Made by a program: the position numbers and the translations under genes | Part shown: one piece after another, positions 1 through 8,850 of the stretch | Position numbering within the stretch: position 1 is the stretch's first letter | Layout of the letters: every line of letters begins with the position of its first letter | Assembly: GCF_008932435.1 (NCBI RefSeq) | Contig: NZ_WBWE01000010.1 | Coordinates: forward strand, 124,001-188,000 | Direction of reading: 5' to 3' | Length of the DNA: 64,000 nt | Origin: Brucella pseudintermedia | GTDB taxonomy: Bacteria > Pseudomonadota > Alphaproteobacteria > Rhizobiales > Rhizobiaceae | Notes under the pieces: model-generated | Database searches by the model: none | What the model saw: the letters and a program-made list of their open reading frames with translations, nothing else | Told to the model about the DNA's origin: nothing

Positions 1-3000
1 ACCACCGGATCGCGGATGATGACATCGGTCACCGCATGGCCAACAGCCTTCTTGGTCCATGCAACGGCCATGACACGCGCGGTGCCGTTGAACTGCGGTA
101 TGTCGAAGGTGATTGTCGCCTTGCCGTCGCTGTCTAGTTCGACCGGACCGGAGAAAAGCGCCAGCAGCTTTTCAGTGGGTGGGCTGCCTTCCGCTGCCAT
201 ATTGCCGCCATCGCCACCTGTGCGCAGCTTGCCGGTGACGCCGAGCGAACCATCAATCAGGCGACCATACATATCGCGCATTTCAAGGCCCAGCTGACGC
301 TGGCCGAAGAACCAGTTTTCAGGGTTCGGCGGCTGATAGCGTGTCAGATTGAGAATGCCGACGTCGACAGCCGCAACCATGACATAAGCCTGCTCGCCAC
401 CTGCATTTTCAACTGAAACAGGAATGGAAAGCGTGGAACGCGGCGCAATCTTCTCAGGCGGTGTCAGCTTGACTGCAAGCTGCTTGTCGGCAGGATCGAT
501 CTTCAGCCATTTAAGACCAATCGCACGCGCAGGCATACGGCTTTCAATAGCCTCACCCGGACGGAACAGCGTTGCTGTGACATAGACGCCTGCACCCCAA
601 TCATCACCCACCGGAATATCGATGGTCGTGCCACCTTCCGGCACGCTTGCGGTGATTGTCTTGAGCAGCTTTTCCGCACCAATGGTAATGAGCAGCTCAC
701 CTGCAAAACGCGGGGAGATTTTCAGTTCTGCCGTGTCACCCGCCGCATAATGTTCCTTGTCGAGCGCGATTTCGAGCCCGTCCGGTGTTTCGGTCGAGGT
801 TGAGCTGACAAACCAGCCCGCATCGAATTCATAGCTTGTGGCCGGACCCGAAGCATCATCTGTTTCGATTTCCAGACGGTAACGGCCCCAATCGACCGGC
901 AGGCTGATTTCAGCCTCGCTATCGGTTTTCAGATCGATCTTGCCGTTGGCAATCGCCTTGGTGAAGGTGACCGGCTCGTAGTTCCAGCTATTGCCACTGC
1001 GATACCACTGATAATTACGCTCGATCTTGACCAGCGACCATTGTGCGCCATCAAGCGCCTTGCGATCACCCTTGCTGTCAGAGGCGATCAGGCTGAACTT
1101 GGCGGTACCGCCCTGCGGAACTTCATCGCCAGCGAAATCCGGGCGAATGCCGATGAGATCGGTTTCCGGCTGAATGGCAACATCGATCTTACGCTCAACC
1201 GCACGACCGCCGGTTTCGCGCATACGAACGGTCACGGCTGCGTTTACGAGACGCGTTGTTGACGGCATTTCATCGACTGCAACCGGGAAAGTCGCCTTGC
1301 CGTTGTTATCGACTTTTGACAGGCCATCGAGCGGAAGGCGCGTGGCTTCGCCTTGTTCTTCATCGGCGAGGCCGAAATAATAGCCCTTGAAGCGGTCCCA
1401 CTGACGCTTAGTCGAAAGCGTGACTTCGCCTTCAAGCGCAAGACCGGCGGCAGGCGCACCATAGAGGAAGCGACCGTCCACGGTGATATTGGCGGTTTCA
1501 CCCACGGCGATTTCCGGCTTGTCAGACGTCAGATCGAACTCGATCCGGTCCGGCACGAAATCTTCAACCAGAAACATCTGTGTGGCAATTGCTGGCTGCT
1601 TGGGATCGGTATAGACCGAAACATTCCAGGTGCCGCGCATGGCGTTCGACGGCAAGGTCAGGTCGATGGCATGACCACCGGCCAGTTTGCTGTCCGAAAC
1701 AAGACGGCGGTCTTCCACGCCATCGGGACGCGTGAAGATGAAGGTGAGCGGCAGATCCTCGATTGCGGTTGCGGTGTCGTCACGCGCAAGCGCGCCCACA
1801 TGGACGACTTCGCCAGCGCGATAGATACCGCGCTCTGTCCATGCATAAAGATCGAGCGCTTTCGGCACGACACGGCCCGTCACACCACGATCGGAAAGAT
1901 CGAAACCAGCGCGCGCCATATCGAGGAATGTGAAATCATCATCATCCCCACTCGCCATCAGCACCGCTGGCACCATGCCGTCTGTGCCGCGTGTCAGTCC
2001 CGGCGTAAACGTCGCCCGGCCATCGCCATCGGTGGTCGCTTCGCCCAGCACTTCATTGTTGCGTGCCAGCAGGGTCAGTTTCACGCCTTTAAGCGGTTCT
2101 GCGCTTTCCAGCGAGCGGGCAAACACATTGATGCCGTCCTGTCCGGTATAGGTCGAAAGGCCGATGTCGGAGACGACAAACCACTGCGTTGCCTTGGTGC
2201 CATATTCATCATCGGACTTCTGGACCAGCGGTTCAGCGGTCAGCACGTAGACGCCGGGCTTGCGTTCCGGCAGTGCTTCATCAACCGGGAAACTGGTCGT
2301 TGCTTCCTTGTTCAGCTCATTGCCTGCAACCTCGATCTCACCTTCCCAGACAGGCGCCCCCATCTGATCGGAAACCGTGCTGATGTCGTAGCTGTCCAAC
2401 TGGCGCAGGAACTGATAGCCGGAGAGAAGCTGTGCCAGCGAACGGTCGCCGACGCGGTAGAGCTTGACCTTGGCGGTACTCAGATTGACGCTGACCAGCG
2501 GAATGCCGCGACGGGCTTTCGCAGGCAGCACAAAGCTGTCGCCGGTAAAGCGCACCGATGGCGCGCGGTCCTGCACATAGATCGAAAGATTGACCGGAGC
2601 AGGCAGCACTTCGCCAACAGCCGAAGGCAGGCCCTGACGGAACGTCACCGTATAATTGCGGCCATGTTCCAGACCCTCGACGCAAATCTGGCGATCTTTG
2701 GCATCAACGGCCTTTGGCGCGCCACTATCGAGCGTGACAAAGCTCGAATAATCGACACCGCTTTTCACCAGTTCTTCCGAGAACTGGGCGCAGATGCGCG
2801 GCGCGGCATTGTCATTATCGACCGTATTATTGACGATGCGGAAGCCTTTGCGGGCTTTCAGATCTTCATAGGCGTCACGAACGGATGCGGAATTGACGAG
2901 ATCAAGGCTCGCTTCATAGGCTTGCAAGGCCGGGCGCGATGCATCGCGCTTTTCGAGCGCCTGCGCCATGACGGCAAGCGCTTGCGCGCGCTCATCCTTG

Positions 3001-3659
3001 GTGCGTGAGGTCTGGTAGGCAAACCACGAGGCCGACGTCGCTTCGCGCTGGAGCTTGGAACGTTCCTGACCATTGGACGGCTCGGTCGCAAGCGCCCAAA
3101 GCGCATATCCGGCCCAGATTTCGCTTTCATCCGGCGACATGCCGGCCGCCAGTCGAAATTTTTCCATGGCAGTGCGCGGATCGCCATTGAGCGCTGCCGA
3201 GGCCGCTTCGCTCTTCAAGGTGCTTAGCCCTTCGGCGCTATCATTCGAAGTGAGCTCATTTTTCAGGCGCCGAGCTTCATCAATCAGATTGGCGGCGAAG
3301 AAGGAAATAGCTGGCGGCGCGCCGATATCCTCGACTTCGCGGGCCGCTGTCGACTGGGTTACGACCTTGCCTGCAATGGAGCCGACAGACTGATTGAGCT
3401 TGTTGAAATCGGATTTTAAAAAGCACCACTTGACCTTCGGATTATAAGTGAAGGCGAGGCAGGCATTGTCGCCCAGACAAATGCTTTTGCACTGGTCCAG
3501 GGAGACATTTTTCTCCGTGCGCAGGTCGAAGCCAAAATAATCGCTATCTTTGGTAATCTCTATGCGCCGGGTTTCGGCAGCTTGTGTGTTGTATGGAACA
3601 GACGAAACGGAGGCTGCGACTGCAAAGGCTAATAAAAGCCGGTTGAAACCAATACGCAT
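1..3659 (-). CDS. Alpha-2-macroglobulin family protein, N-terminal part (cut by window start)
   Basis: About 1219 residues of a large envelope protein are present; its C-terminal end lies outside the window. A signal peptide is followed by a Cys-containing PAN/Apple-like segment around residues 45-95 (CKSICLGDNACLAF, then WCFLKS). A helical stretch and several beta-sandwich (MG-type) repeats follow. The last visible part (FDIPQFNGTARVMAVAW, then VIIRDPVV) matches the A2M domain just before the thioester domain in the bacterial YfhM-like family. Bacterial members are thought to trap proteases in the periplasm. The ATG at 3659 is preferred over the in-frame ATG at 3665 because GAGGGG then sits six bases upstream. 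Whether it carries the thioester Cys cannot be seen here. Confidence 0.88.
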   Translation of the reverse strand, partial: MRIGFNRLLLAFAVAASVSSVPYNTQAAETRRIEITKDSDYFGFDLRTEKNVSLDQCKSICLGDNACLAFTYNPKVKWCFLKSDFNKLNQSVGSIAGKVVTQSTAAREVEDIGAPPAISFFAANLIDEARRLKNELTSNDSAEGLSTLKSEAASAALNGDPRTAMEKFRLAAGMSPDESEIWAGYALWALATEPSNGQERSKLQREATSASWFAYQTSRTKDERAQALAVMAQALEKRDASRPALQAYEASLDLVNSASVRDAYEDLKARKGFRIVNNTVDNDNAAPRICAQFSEELVKSGVDYSSFVTLDSGAPKAVDAKDRQICVEGLEHGRNYTVTFRQGLPSAVGEVLPAPVNLSIYVQDRAPSVRFTGDSFVLPAKARRGIPLVSVNLSTAKVKLYRVGDRSLAQLLSGYQFLRQLDSYDISTVSDQMGAPVWEGEIEVAGNELNKEATTSFPVDEALPERKPGVYVLTAEPLVQKSDDEYGTKATQWFVVSDIGLSTYTGQDGINVFARSLESAEPLKGVKLTLLARNNEVLGEATTDGDGRATFTPGLTRGTDGMVPAVLMASGDDDDFTFLDMARAGFDLSDRGVTGRVVPKALDLYAWTERGIYRAGEVVHVGALARDDTATAIEDLPLTFIFTRPDGVEDRRLVSDSKLAGGHAIDLTLPSNAMRGTWNVSVYTDPKQPAIATQMFLVEDFVPDRIEFDLTSDKPEIAVGETANITVDGRFLYGAPAAGLALEGEVTLSTKRQWDRFKGYYFGLADEEQGEATRLPLDGLSKVDNNGKATFPVAVDEMPSTTRLVNAAVTVRMRETGGRAVERKIDVAIQPETDLIGIRPDFAGDEVPQGGTAKFSLIASDSKGDRKALDGAQWSLVKIERNYQWYRSGNSWNYEPVTFTKAIANGKIDLKTDSEAEISLPVDWGRYRLEIETDDASGPATSYEFDAGWFVSSTSTETPDGLEIALDKEHYAAGDTAELKISPRFAGELLITIGAEKLLKTITASVPEGGTTIDIPVGDDWGAGVYVTATLFRPGEAIESRMPARAIGLKWLKIDPADKQLAVKLTPPEKIAPRSTLSIPVSVENAGGEQAYVMVAAVDVGILNLTRYQPPNPENWFFGQRQLGLEMRDMYGRLIDGSLGVTGKLRTGGDGGNMAAEGSPPTEKLLALFSGPVELDSDGKATITFDIPQFNGTARVMAVAWTKKAVGHAVTDVIIRDPV

Positions 3660-3923
3660 TTGCATCCCCTCACAACGAACGCTGCCCATTCCAATCTATT
3701 AGAAAAGGCGAAAAGAATCCGGCTCATGTGAAGCCTCACCGCGACAAACTGTCAAGGCGAATAGGGCTTATCTACAACTATTAGGATAGTGGCGATATTC
3801 GCCAGTCACGATACGGGTGCCATTAACCTCTCGTTAAGAATTTGGAACAAGGCGGTCAATTCCGTGTTAGAATAGAACCCGCAGAGATGCGCACATCGCC
3901 ATGCACTATGGGAGAGGGCAGAG

Positions 3924-4025
3924 ATGAGCAATATTCTATTCTGGACGGCTTTGGTAATCGTGCCGGTGCTTTTGGGTACGGCCTATGCCTATTTGCAATC
4001 CATCCGTCACAGGGACGATTTTTAA
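3924..4025 (+). CDS. Small single-pass membrane protein, 33 residues
   Basis: A short frame begins at an ATG five bases after a strong ribosome site (GGAGAGGG at 3911-3918) and ends in TAA. It encodes MSNILFWTALVIVPVLLGT, then a short tail rich in charged residues (RHRDDF). This gives one hydrophobic helix of about 20 residues with a polar cytosolic-type C-terminus, the pattern of small inner-membrane regulatory proteins. I do not recognise a family. It sits alone in the gap between the macroglobulin and the HTH gene, so its context says nothing on function. The good ribosome site and clean transmembrane pattern support it; its length is the main doubt. Confidence 0.55.
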   Translation: MSNILFWTALVIVPVLLGTAYAYLQSIRHRDDF

Positions 4026-4705
4026 GGACGCAAATCCTATCTACGCCGGATGTGATGACGGCCGCGTGCAGCAGCACTTCGGGGCCGCGTGATGCCGATT
4101 CTTCGCCAGTTTGCTTCAATCCGTTCGCTGCTTCTGGTCTGAAAGCGCGCAATGCTCCGTTTTTCCAGATAGGGTTAACATTTATTTCGTTTTGGTTCCT
4201 TTTGGATATTGCAACTTATACTTTATTGTAATCGGTAGTCTCAATTAAAAGGTTTGGTCCGGCAGGCGCAGGCAACCCCCCTAATCAGGGGGATTTGGTG
4301 ATATTGTCCTATATAATCAATGGGTTAGAAAAGAAGTATACGAAAGAGAGCTATACTCGAAAACGATATGTACCATATTGAAGCATGGAGTCTGGTTGTT
4401 TGTATATCCTTGTTTCCCGAAAGTAGTTTCATTCTCATTCTGATATTTCACATTGCGTAAATTAAGAAAATGTCCTTCTATTGTTGCGGGTAAGATCTGA
4501 TCATTAGTTGCGGGTGGTGCATCATCCCTATGTGGGCTCTTGCACGCTTCATTTTGTCCGAGACAACGGTCGCTATCGATCCAATTGCAGCCACCTCAAC
4601 TAGTCCGGACATGATCGCCGGATAGGAGGGCAATCTCGGGTGATCTAGAAGAAAACAATGGCGGCCGAAACGGATCGTCAGAAATTGGAGGAGGGAACGA
4701 CGGTA
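4026..4705. other. AT-rich 680-bp intergenic region
   Basis: No convincing gene is seen. Roughly 4180-4480 is clearly richer in A and T than the neighbours. It holds a 16-bp palindrome at 4277-4292 and a TATAAT box at 4312-4317, which may form an activator-dependent promoter reading rightward. An unlabelled 30-codon frame at 4368 lacks a ribosome site. Confidence 0.5.
4277..4292. promoter_or_regulatory. CCCCCT-N4-AGGGGG palindrome, candidate activator site
   Basis: The perfect inverted repeat CCCCCTAATCAGGGGG is followed 19 bases later by TATAAT. If that hexamer is a -10 box, the palindrome is centred near -40 and replaces the -35 element, as LuxR/FixJ-type activator boxes commonly do. The regulator is not identifiable from the window. 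Confidence 0.45.
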
Positions 4706-4954
4706 ATGGGTAGACGTGCATACGAAAAGCTCGCGAGAATCTGTGCATCCCTGAACACATCCGAGCAGGAGCTCGCTCATTCTCTCGGTATTTCGCGAGT
4801 TGCCCTCAAGGCGATAGATCGCACTGATGCGCCTCTCTATCTGCGATTGGCGCTGGCTGCTTTGGTATCAGACATGGACCCTGATGAGGTGCTGAATCCC
4901 AAACGCACGAGTTCTGAAATGGAAAGGCCGCTTCACCTCTTGTCGGCGGGATAG
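4706..4954 (+). CDS. Small helix-turn-helix protein, unknown role
   Basis: The 82-residue product contains a likely helix-turn-helix at about residues 15-34 (EQELAHSLGISRVALKAIDR), followed by a helical stretch ending VSDMDPDEVLNP. It resembles XRE-like DNA-binding modules, though no family name can be given. The ATG at 4706 follows GGAGGAGGG with about eight bases of spacing, which favours it over an upstream in-frame ATG at 4658. It lies 32 bp before the DUF2865 gene on the same strand, so the two may be co-transcribed. Confidence 0.6.
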   Translation: MGRRAYEKLARICASLNTSEQELAHSLGISRVALKAIDRTDAPLYLRLALAALVSDMDPDEVLNPKRTSSEMERPLHLLSAG

Positions 4955-4986
4955 TTGTCAAAGTCTCAGGTTTCAACGGTGTTGTT

Positions 4987-5844
4987 GTGATAAAATCTTT
5001 CGCCTTGCTGCTTTTGATTGGACTAATTTGTTATCCGCAACTGGCTGCCGCGTCCTGCACGCGAGCAGCCGGTGCAGCGGATTTGATGACACAACGCCAG
5101 CTTTCGGCCCTGCGCGCGATGGAGCGGAGCCGCGGTTGCAAGGGGGGCGATGAACGCGGAGGCTTCTTCAATCCGTGTCGTGATCTTGCCCAGCGTATTG
5201 CTGAAATCCAGCGGCAGCTCGGGTCCAGTTCGCTTTCTTCGCGGACGTGCCACGAACAACCGGCGGCACAACGAACTACAAAGGTAAAACTCGACCGGCC
5301 AAGAGCGCCTTCGGTTGCCGCGCCCGTCAATCCCACGGTTCCGAAAGGTGTGAAAGGCGCCCTGACATATTGCGTGCGCTTGTCCGACGGTTATCTGTTT
5401 CCTGCTCCGCATTCGCAGTTCCAGAAGTCCGACAACGTGGCGGAGACATTGGCGCAATGCCGTTTCATCTGCCAGGGGGAGAATGTCGATCTCTATGTTT
5501 TGAACGATCCGAATGACGAAACAGCGGATATGGTTTCCGTTTCCAACGGCAAGCCGTATATCGAGCTTCCGACCGCCTACGACTATCAGGGAGGTCGCGA
5601 CTTTAAGAAGTGCGATTGGGCCGGTTATGTCAACAAGATCAGCGAGTTGCGAGCGAATAGCAAAGGCAGCCGGGCATTCAGAAATGTGGTGGTACCCATG
5701 CCAGACACGCGTCCGGCTCGCAATAACGAGACCAGTGTTTCCGTAACGTCTTTTTCCCCCATGAGCGAGCGCAATGTGCGTGTGGTCGGTCCGGCGTTTA
5801 TTTTCGACGAACATACGGCTGAGACAAAATCTGCTACCTATTGA
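4987..5844 (+). CDS. Exported DUF2865 domain protein
   Basis: The 285-residue protein begins with a signal peptide (hydrophobic core FALLLLIGLI, cleavage after AAA). A Cys-bearing region (CTRAAG, GCKG, NPCRDL) follows, then the DUF2865 core from about residue 126 (YCVRLSDGYLFPAP, ETLAQCRFICQGENVDLYVL). This domain is common in Rhizobiales exported proteins and has no established function. Translation appears to start at GTG 4987, since the first internal Met would remove the signal peptide; no strong ribosome site is visible. An opposite-strand frame of similar length is only a shadow. Confidence 0.75.
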   Translation: MIKSFALLLLIGLICYPQLAAASCTRAAGAADLMTQRQLSALRAMERSRGCKGGDERGGFFNPCRDLAQRIAEIQRQLGSSSLSSRTCHEQPAAQRTTKVKLDRPRAPSVAAPVNPTVPKGVKGALTYCVRLSDGYLFPAPHSQFQKSDNVAETLAQCRFICQGENVDLYVLNDPNDETADMVSVSNGKPYIELPTAYDYQGGRDFKKCDWAGYVNKISELRANSKGSRAFRNVVVPMPDTRPARNNETSVSVTSFSPMSERNVRVVGPAFIFDEHTAETKSATY

Positions 5845-6020
5845 CGGCAGGGAAACCGTCTTCAGCAGGTCAATTTGAATGAGACGTGTCGCGATTGAGA
5901 CTGAACCGCACGCGTTCTGTCTGTAGCCTTCCAGAAACGGGCTTTCGATTATGCCCGGAAACTATCGATCATTGCATTGTTTGAAATCAGTCAGTGTTGT
6001 TCGACCTGGAGGAGGTAGAC

Positions 6021-7211
6021 ATGAGCAAGAACCGTGGCGTCGTTTATTTGCGGCCCGGGACAGTCGAAGTACGCGATATTGAAGACCCCGTGTTGGCCGC
6101 ACCGGATGGGAAGAAGCTGGAACACGCCGTTATATTGAAGGTAATTTCCACCAATATTTGCGGTTCAGACCAGCATATGGTCCGCGGACGCACTACTGCC
6201 ATGCCCGGCCTTGTGCTCGGTCATGAAATTACCGGCGAGATTATCGAAAAAGGCAGCGATGTTGAAATGCTCGACGTGGGCGACGTCGTTTCGGTGCCGT
6301 TCAATGTCGCTTGCGGACGTTGCCGTTGCTGCAAATCCCAGGACACCGGCGTTTGCCTGACGGTCAACCCGTCGCGTGCAGGTGGCGCGTATGGATATGT
6401 CGACATGGGCGGGTGGATTGGCGGGCAGGCCCGCTATGTCATGGTTCCCTATGCGGATTTTAATCTGCTCAAGTTCCCCGATCGTGAACAGGCGATGGAA
6501 AAAATCCGCGACCTCACGATGCTCTCCGACATATTGCCAACCGGTTTTCACGGTGCGGTCAAGGCTGGTGTCGGGGTCGGTTCGATTGTTTATGTCGCGG
6601 GCGCAGGACCGGTCGGACTTGCCGCTGCGGCATCCGCACGTCTCCTGGGAGCTGCGGTGGTCATGATCGGGGACTTCAACAAGGAGCGTCTAGACCACGC
6701 GCGCAAAGTTGGATTTGAGCCGATTGATCTTTCGGCCAGTGACCGTCTAGGTGACATGATCGCAGAGGTTACCGGGAGCAATGAAGTCGATAGCGCTATT
6801 GATGCCGTCGGTTTCGAAGCACGTGGTCACAGCGGCGGCGAACAACCCGCTATTGTGCTTAACCAGATGATGGAGATCACCCGCCCGGCGGGAGCTATCG
6901 GTATTCCGGGGCTCTATGTCACCGAAGATCCTGGTGCGGTGGATAATGCTGCAAAGCAGGGCAGCCTCTCCTTGCGCTTCGGCCTCGGTTGGGCCAAGGC
7001 GCAGTCGTTCCATACTGGGCAAACGCCTGTGCTGAAGTATAATCGCCAGCTGATGCAGGCTATCCTGCACGGTCGCCTGAACATAGCCGATATTGTCAAC
7101 GCCCAGGTCATATCGCTCGAAGATGCGGCAAAGGGCTATGAAAGCTTTGATCAGGGTGCTGCGAAGAAATTTGTTCTCGATCCTCATGGCTTGGTGAGCA
7201 AGGCCGCCTGA
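6021..7211 (+). CDS. fdhA: Glutathione-independent formaldehyde dehydrogenase (zinc-dependent)
   Basis: The 396-residue protein is a medium-chain zinc dehydrogenase matching the Pseudomonas-type FdhA, which oxidises formaldehyde to formate with NAD and no glutathione. Catalytic zinc ligands are visible at C47 (NICGSD), H68 (LGHE) and D170 (SDILPTGFHG). Structural zinc cysteines lie at C98, C101, C104 and C112. The NAD-binding loop is VAGAGPVGLA near 192-201. The start at 6021 follows GGAGGAGG by four bases. The gene stands alone, with a terminator behind it, and is probably a detoxification gene. Related enzymes in the family can dismutate aldehydes or act on other small aldehydes, so the exact substrate is inferred. 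Confidence 0.9.
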   Translation: MSKNRGVVYLRPGTVEVRDIEDPVLAAPDGKKLEHAVILKVISTNICGSDQHMVRGRTTAMPGLVLGHEITGEIIEKGSDVEMLDVGDVVSVPFNVACGRCRCCKSQDTGVCLTVNPSRAGGAYGYVDMGGWIGGQARYVMVPYADFNLLKFPDREQAMEKIRDLTMLSDILPTGFHGAVKAGVGVGSIVYVAGAGPVGLAAAASARLLGAAVVMIGDFNKERLDHARKVGFEPIDLSASDRLGDMIAEVTGSNEVDSAIDAVGFEARGHSGGEQPAIVLNQMMEITRPAGAIGIPGLYVTEDPGAVDNAAKQGSLSLRFGLGWAKAQSFHTGQTPVLKYNRQLMQAILHGRLNIADIVNAQVISLEDAAKGYESFDQGAAKKFVLDPHGLVSKAA

Positions 7212-7238
7212 TCCAACCTTAATTTCGAAAGCACGAGG

Positions 7239-7266
7239 AAAGGCGCCCATTTGCGGCGCCTTTTTT
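7239..7266 (+). terminator. Rho-independent terminator of fdhA
   Basis: AAAGGCGCC pairs with GGCGCCTTTTTT around a short loop, followed by a U-run, 28 bases after the fdhA stop. Confidence 0.85.
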
Positions 7267-7284
7267 GCAGGAACTGATTGCTCG

Positions 7285-7300
7285 TCTGTAACGTTACAGA
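7285..7300. promoter_or_regulatory. Distal LacI-type operator (perfect 16-bp palindrome)
   Basis: TCTGTAACGTTACAGA is a perfect palindrome with the central CG typical of LacI/GalR-family operators. A one-mismatch copy lies exactly 200 bp downstream. The likely regulator is the LacI-family protein at 13937-14977. Confidence 0.75.
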
Positions 7301-7455
7301 TTCCCAAATTTCCGTCGTTTCAAGAACAGCCCGCTTGAAGTTGGCGCATGGGAATATGCTTCCCTTAGAAAAAAATGCAATGCGAAAAAGCGCGTGAAAA
7401 CAGCCAGATAATTCGCTTCTGGATGTCAAATTTATGAAGCTGCTGATTAGGGGAC

Positions 7456-7483
7456 TTGCAAGCAAGGCCGATTTGGATACCAT
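7456..7483 (+). promoter_or_regulatory. Candidate promoter of the sugar ABC operon
   Basis: TTGCAA at 7456-7461 and TACCAT at 7478-7483, 16 bases apart, form a plausible -35/-10 pair just upstream of the proximal operator. Repressor bound there would cover the transcription start. This is a pattern match only. Confidence 0.4.
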
Positions 7484-7484
7484 A

Positions 7485-7500
7485 TCTGTAACGTTTCAGA
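7485..7500. promoter_or_regulatory. Proximal LacI-type operator
   Basis: TCTGTAACGTTTCAGA differs from the distal palindrome at one position. It lies immediately before the ribosome site (GGAGG at 7505) of the substrate-binding protein gene, a position suited to repression. Confidence 0.75.
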
Positions 7501-7516
7501 TTTGGGAGGATATGGA

Positions 7517-8773
7517 ATGTTACCTGAAAGAGCAAAGATGCTCGCCGCATCGGTTTGTCTGGCTATGACAACGTTGACAATGACAGGTTCGGCCTCGGCG
7601 GCCAATCTTGAAGTCACACACTGGTGGACATCCGGCGGTGAAGCTGCCGCGGTCAAGGTTCTTGCCGAAAAATTCGATGCGCTCGGCGGCGATAAATGGG
7701 TCGATGGAGCGATTGCCGGTAGCGGCTCCACTGCGCGCCCGATCATTATCAGCCGAATTCTGGGCGGTAATCCAATGGGGGCGACGCAGCTCAATCATGG
7801 GCGGCAGGCTGAAGAGCTGGTGCAAGGTGGCCTGATGACGGACCTGACCGAGCTTGCCCAAAAGGAAGGCTGGGCTGATTTCATCCGCCCCAAGAGTCTT
7901 CTGGAATCCTGCACCTATGAAGGACGTCTTTATTGCGTGCCGCTGAATATTCACTCGTGGGAATGGATGTGGATCAATCCGCAAGCCTTCCGCGATGCCG
8001 GAACCGAACCTCCAAAGACCTGGAATGATCTCGTCGCCGCGGCTCCCAAGCTGAAGGAAAAGAACATCGTGCCGCTGGCAACCGGTGACGGCTGGCAGGT
8101 GAATGGCATGCTGACAGTCCTGACAACCGCAATCGGCGGCAAAGACCTCTATCTGAAGGTCAACAAGGACAAGGATGCGGAGGCTGCGCGCAGTCCGGAA
8201 ATGAAAAAGGTTTTCGAAGCGCTGGCGCAAGCCCGCTCAATGGCTGACGCGGGTTATGTCGGGCGCTCATGGAATGAGGCCACCAATATGGTGCTGACCG
8301 GACGCGCAGGAACGCAGATCATGGGAGATTGGGCGCAGGGCGAATTTGGCACCGCAGGCAAGGTTGCCGGTAAGGACTATGACTGTTTGCCTGGCCTCGG
8401 CGTCCATCAATATCTGGATACTGGCGGCGATGCGATCTACTTTCCGAAGAACAAGGACCCGGAAGTTACAAAAGCGCAGGTGAAGCTGGCCAGCATGCTT
8501 GTCTCCAAGGACACGCAGGTTGCCTTCAATCTTGCCAAAGGTTCTTTGCCGATCCGTGGCGATGTAGATCTGGATGCGGCTTCGAGTTGTATGCGCGCAG
8601 GCATCGAAATTCTGAAGAACCCGGAGAACATCGTTCCGTCGGTGGAGCAATTGCGCGCACCGGATACACAAGGGCAGATCGAAAGTCTCGCGGCTGAGTT
8701 TTTCTCTAATCCTGACATGACGGTTGATGACATCCAGGAACGTTTTGCTGAGATTATCGAGCAGGCCCAATAG
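7517..8773 (+). CDS. Carbohydrate ABC importer, periplasmic binding protein
   Basis: The 418-residue protein has a signal peptide (cleaved near SASA-ANLEV) and the LEVTHWWTSGGE opening typical of GtsA-like glucose/mannose-type binding proteins of extracellular solute-binding family 1. It should capture a sugar in the periplasm and deliver it to the permease pair encoded next. The ATG at 7517 is seven bases after GGAGG. It heads an operon of importer, epimerase-like and dehydrogenase genes, under two LacI-type operators. The sugar itself cannot be named from sequence; resemblance to GtsA suggests a hexose or a derivative of one. Confidence 0.88.
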   Translation: MLPERAKMLAASVCLAMTTLTMTGSASAANLEVTHWWTSGGEAAAVKVLAEKFDALGGDKWVDGAIAGSGSTARPIIISRILGGNPMGATQLNHGRQAEELVQGGLMTDLTELAQKEGWADFIRPKSLLESCTYEGRLYCVPLNIHSWEWMWINPQAFRDAGTEPPKTWNDLVAAAPKLKEKNIVPLATGDGWQVNGMLTVLTTAIGGKDLYLKVNKDKDAEAARSPEMKKVFEALAQARSMADAGYVGRSWNEATNMVLTGRAGTQIMGDWAQGEFGTAGKVAGKDYDCLPGLGVHQYLDTGGDAIYFPKNKDPEVTKAQVKLASMLVSKDTQVAFNLAKGSLPIRGDVDLDAASSCMRAGIEILKNPENIVPSVEQLRAPDTQGQIESLAAEFFSNPDMTVDDIQERFAEIIEQAQ

Positions 8774-8850
8774 TTTCGGGTCTGGTCTCGCGCTGTCGAT
8801 GAGGGATGACGTCGCGGGGCGTCCGAAAACCGGACAGGGAGGATATCATC

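Noticed and set aside
1353-3008. 551-codon plus-strand frame
   Set aside because: It lies fully antisense to the alpha-2-macroglobulin gene, whose reading frame shows recognisable domains throughout. The plus frame has no family features.
3842-4231. 129-codon plus-strand frame
   Set aside because: Mixed low-complexity translation overlapping the better-supported 33-residue membrane protein, without a ribosome site.
4368-4460. 30-codon hydrophobic frame
   Set aside because: No ribosome site, and AT-rich sequence gives hydrophobic codons by chance.
5023-5814. 263-codon minus-strand frame
   Set aside because: Antisense shadow of the DUF2865 gene, which has a signal peptide and a known domain.
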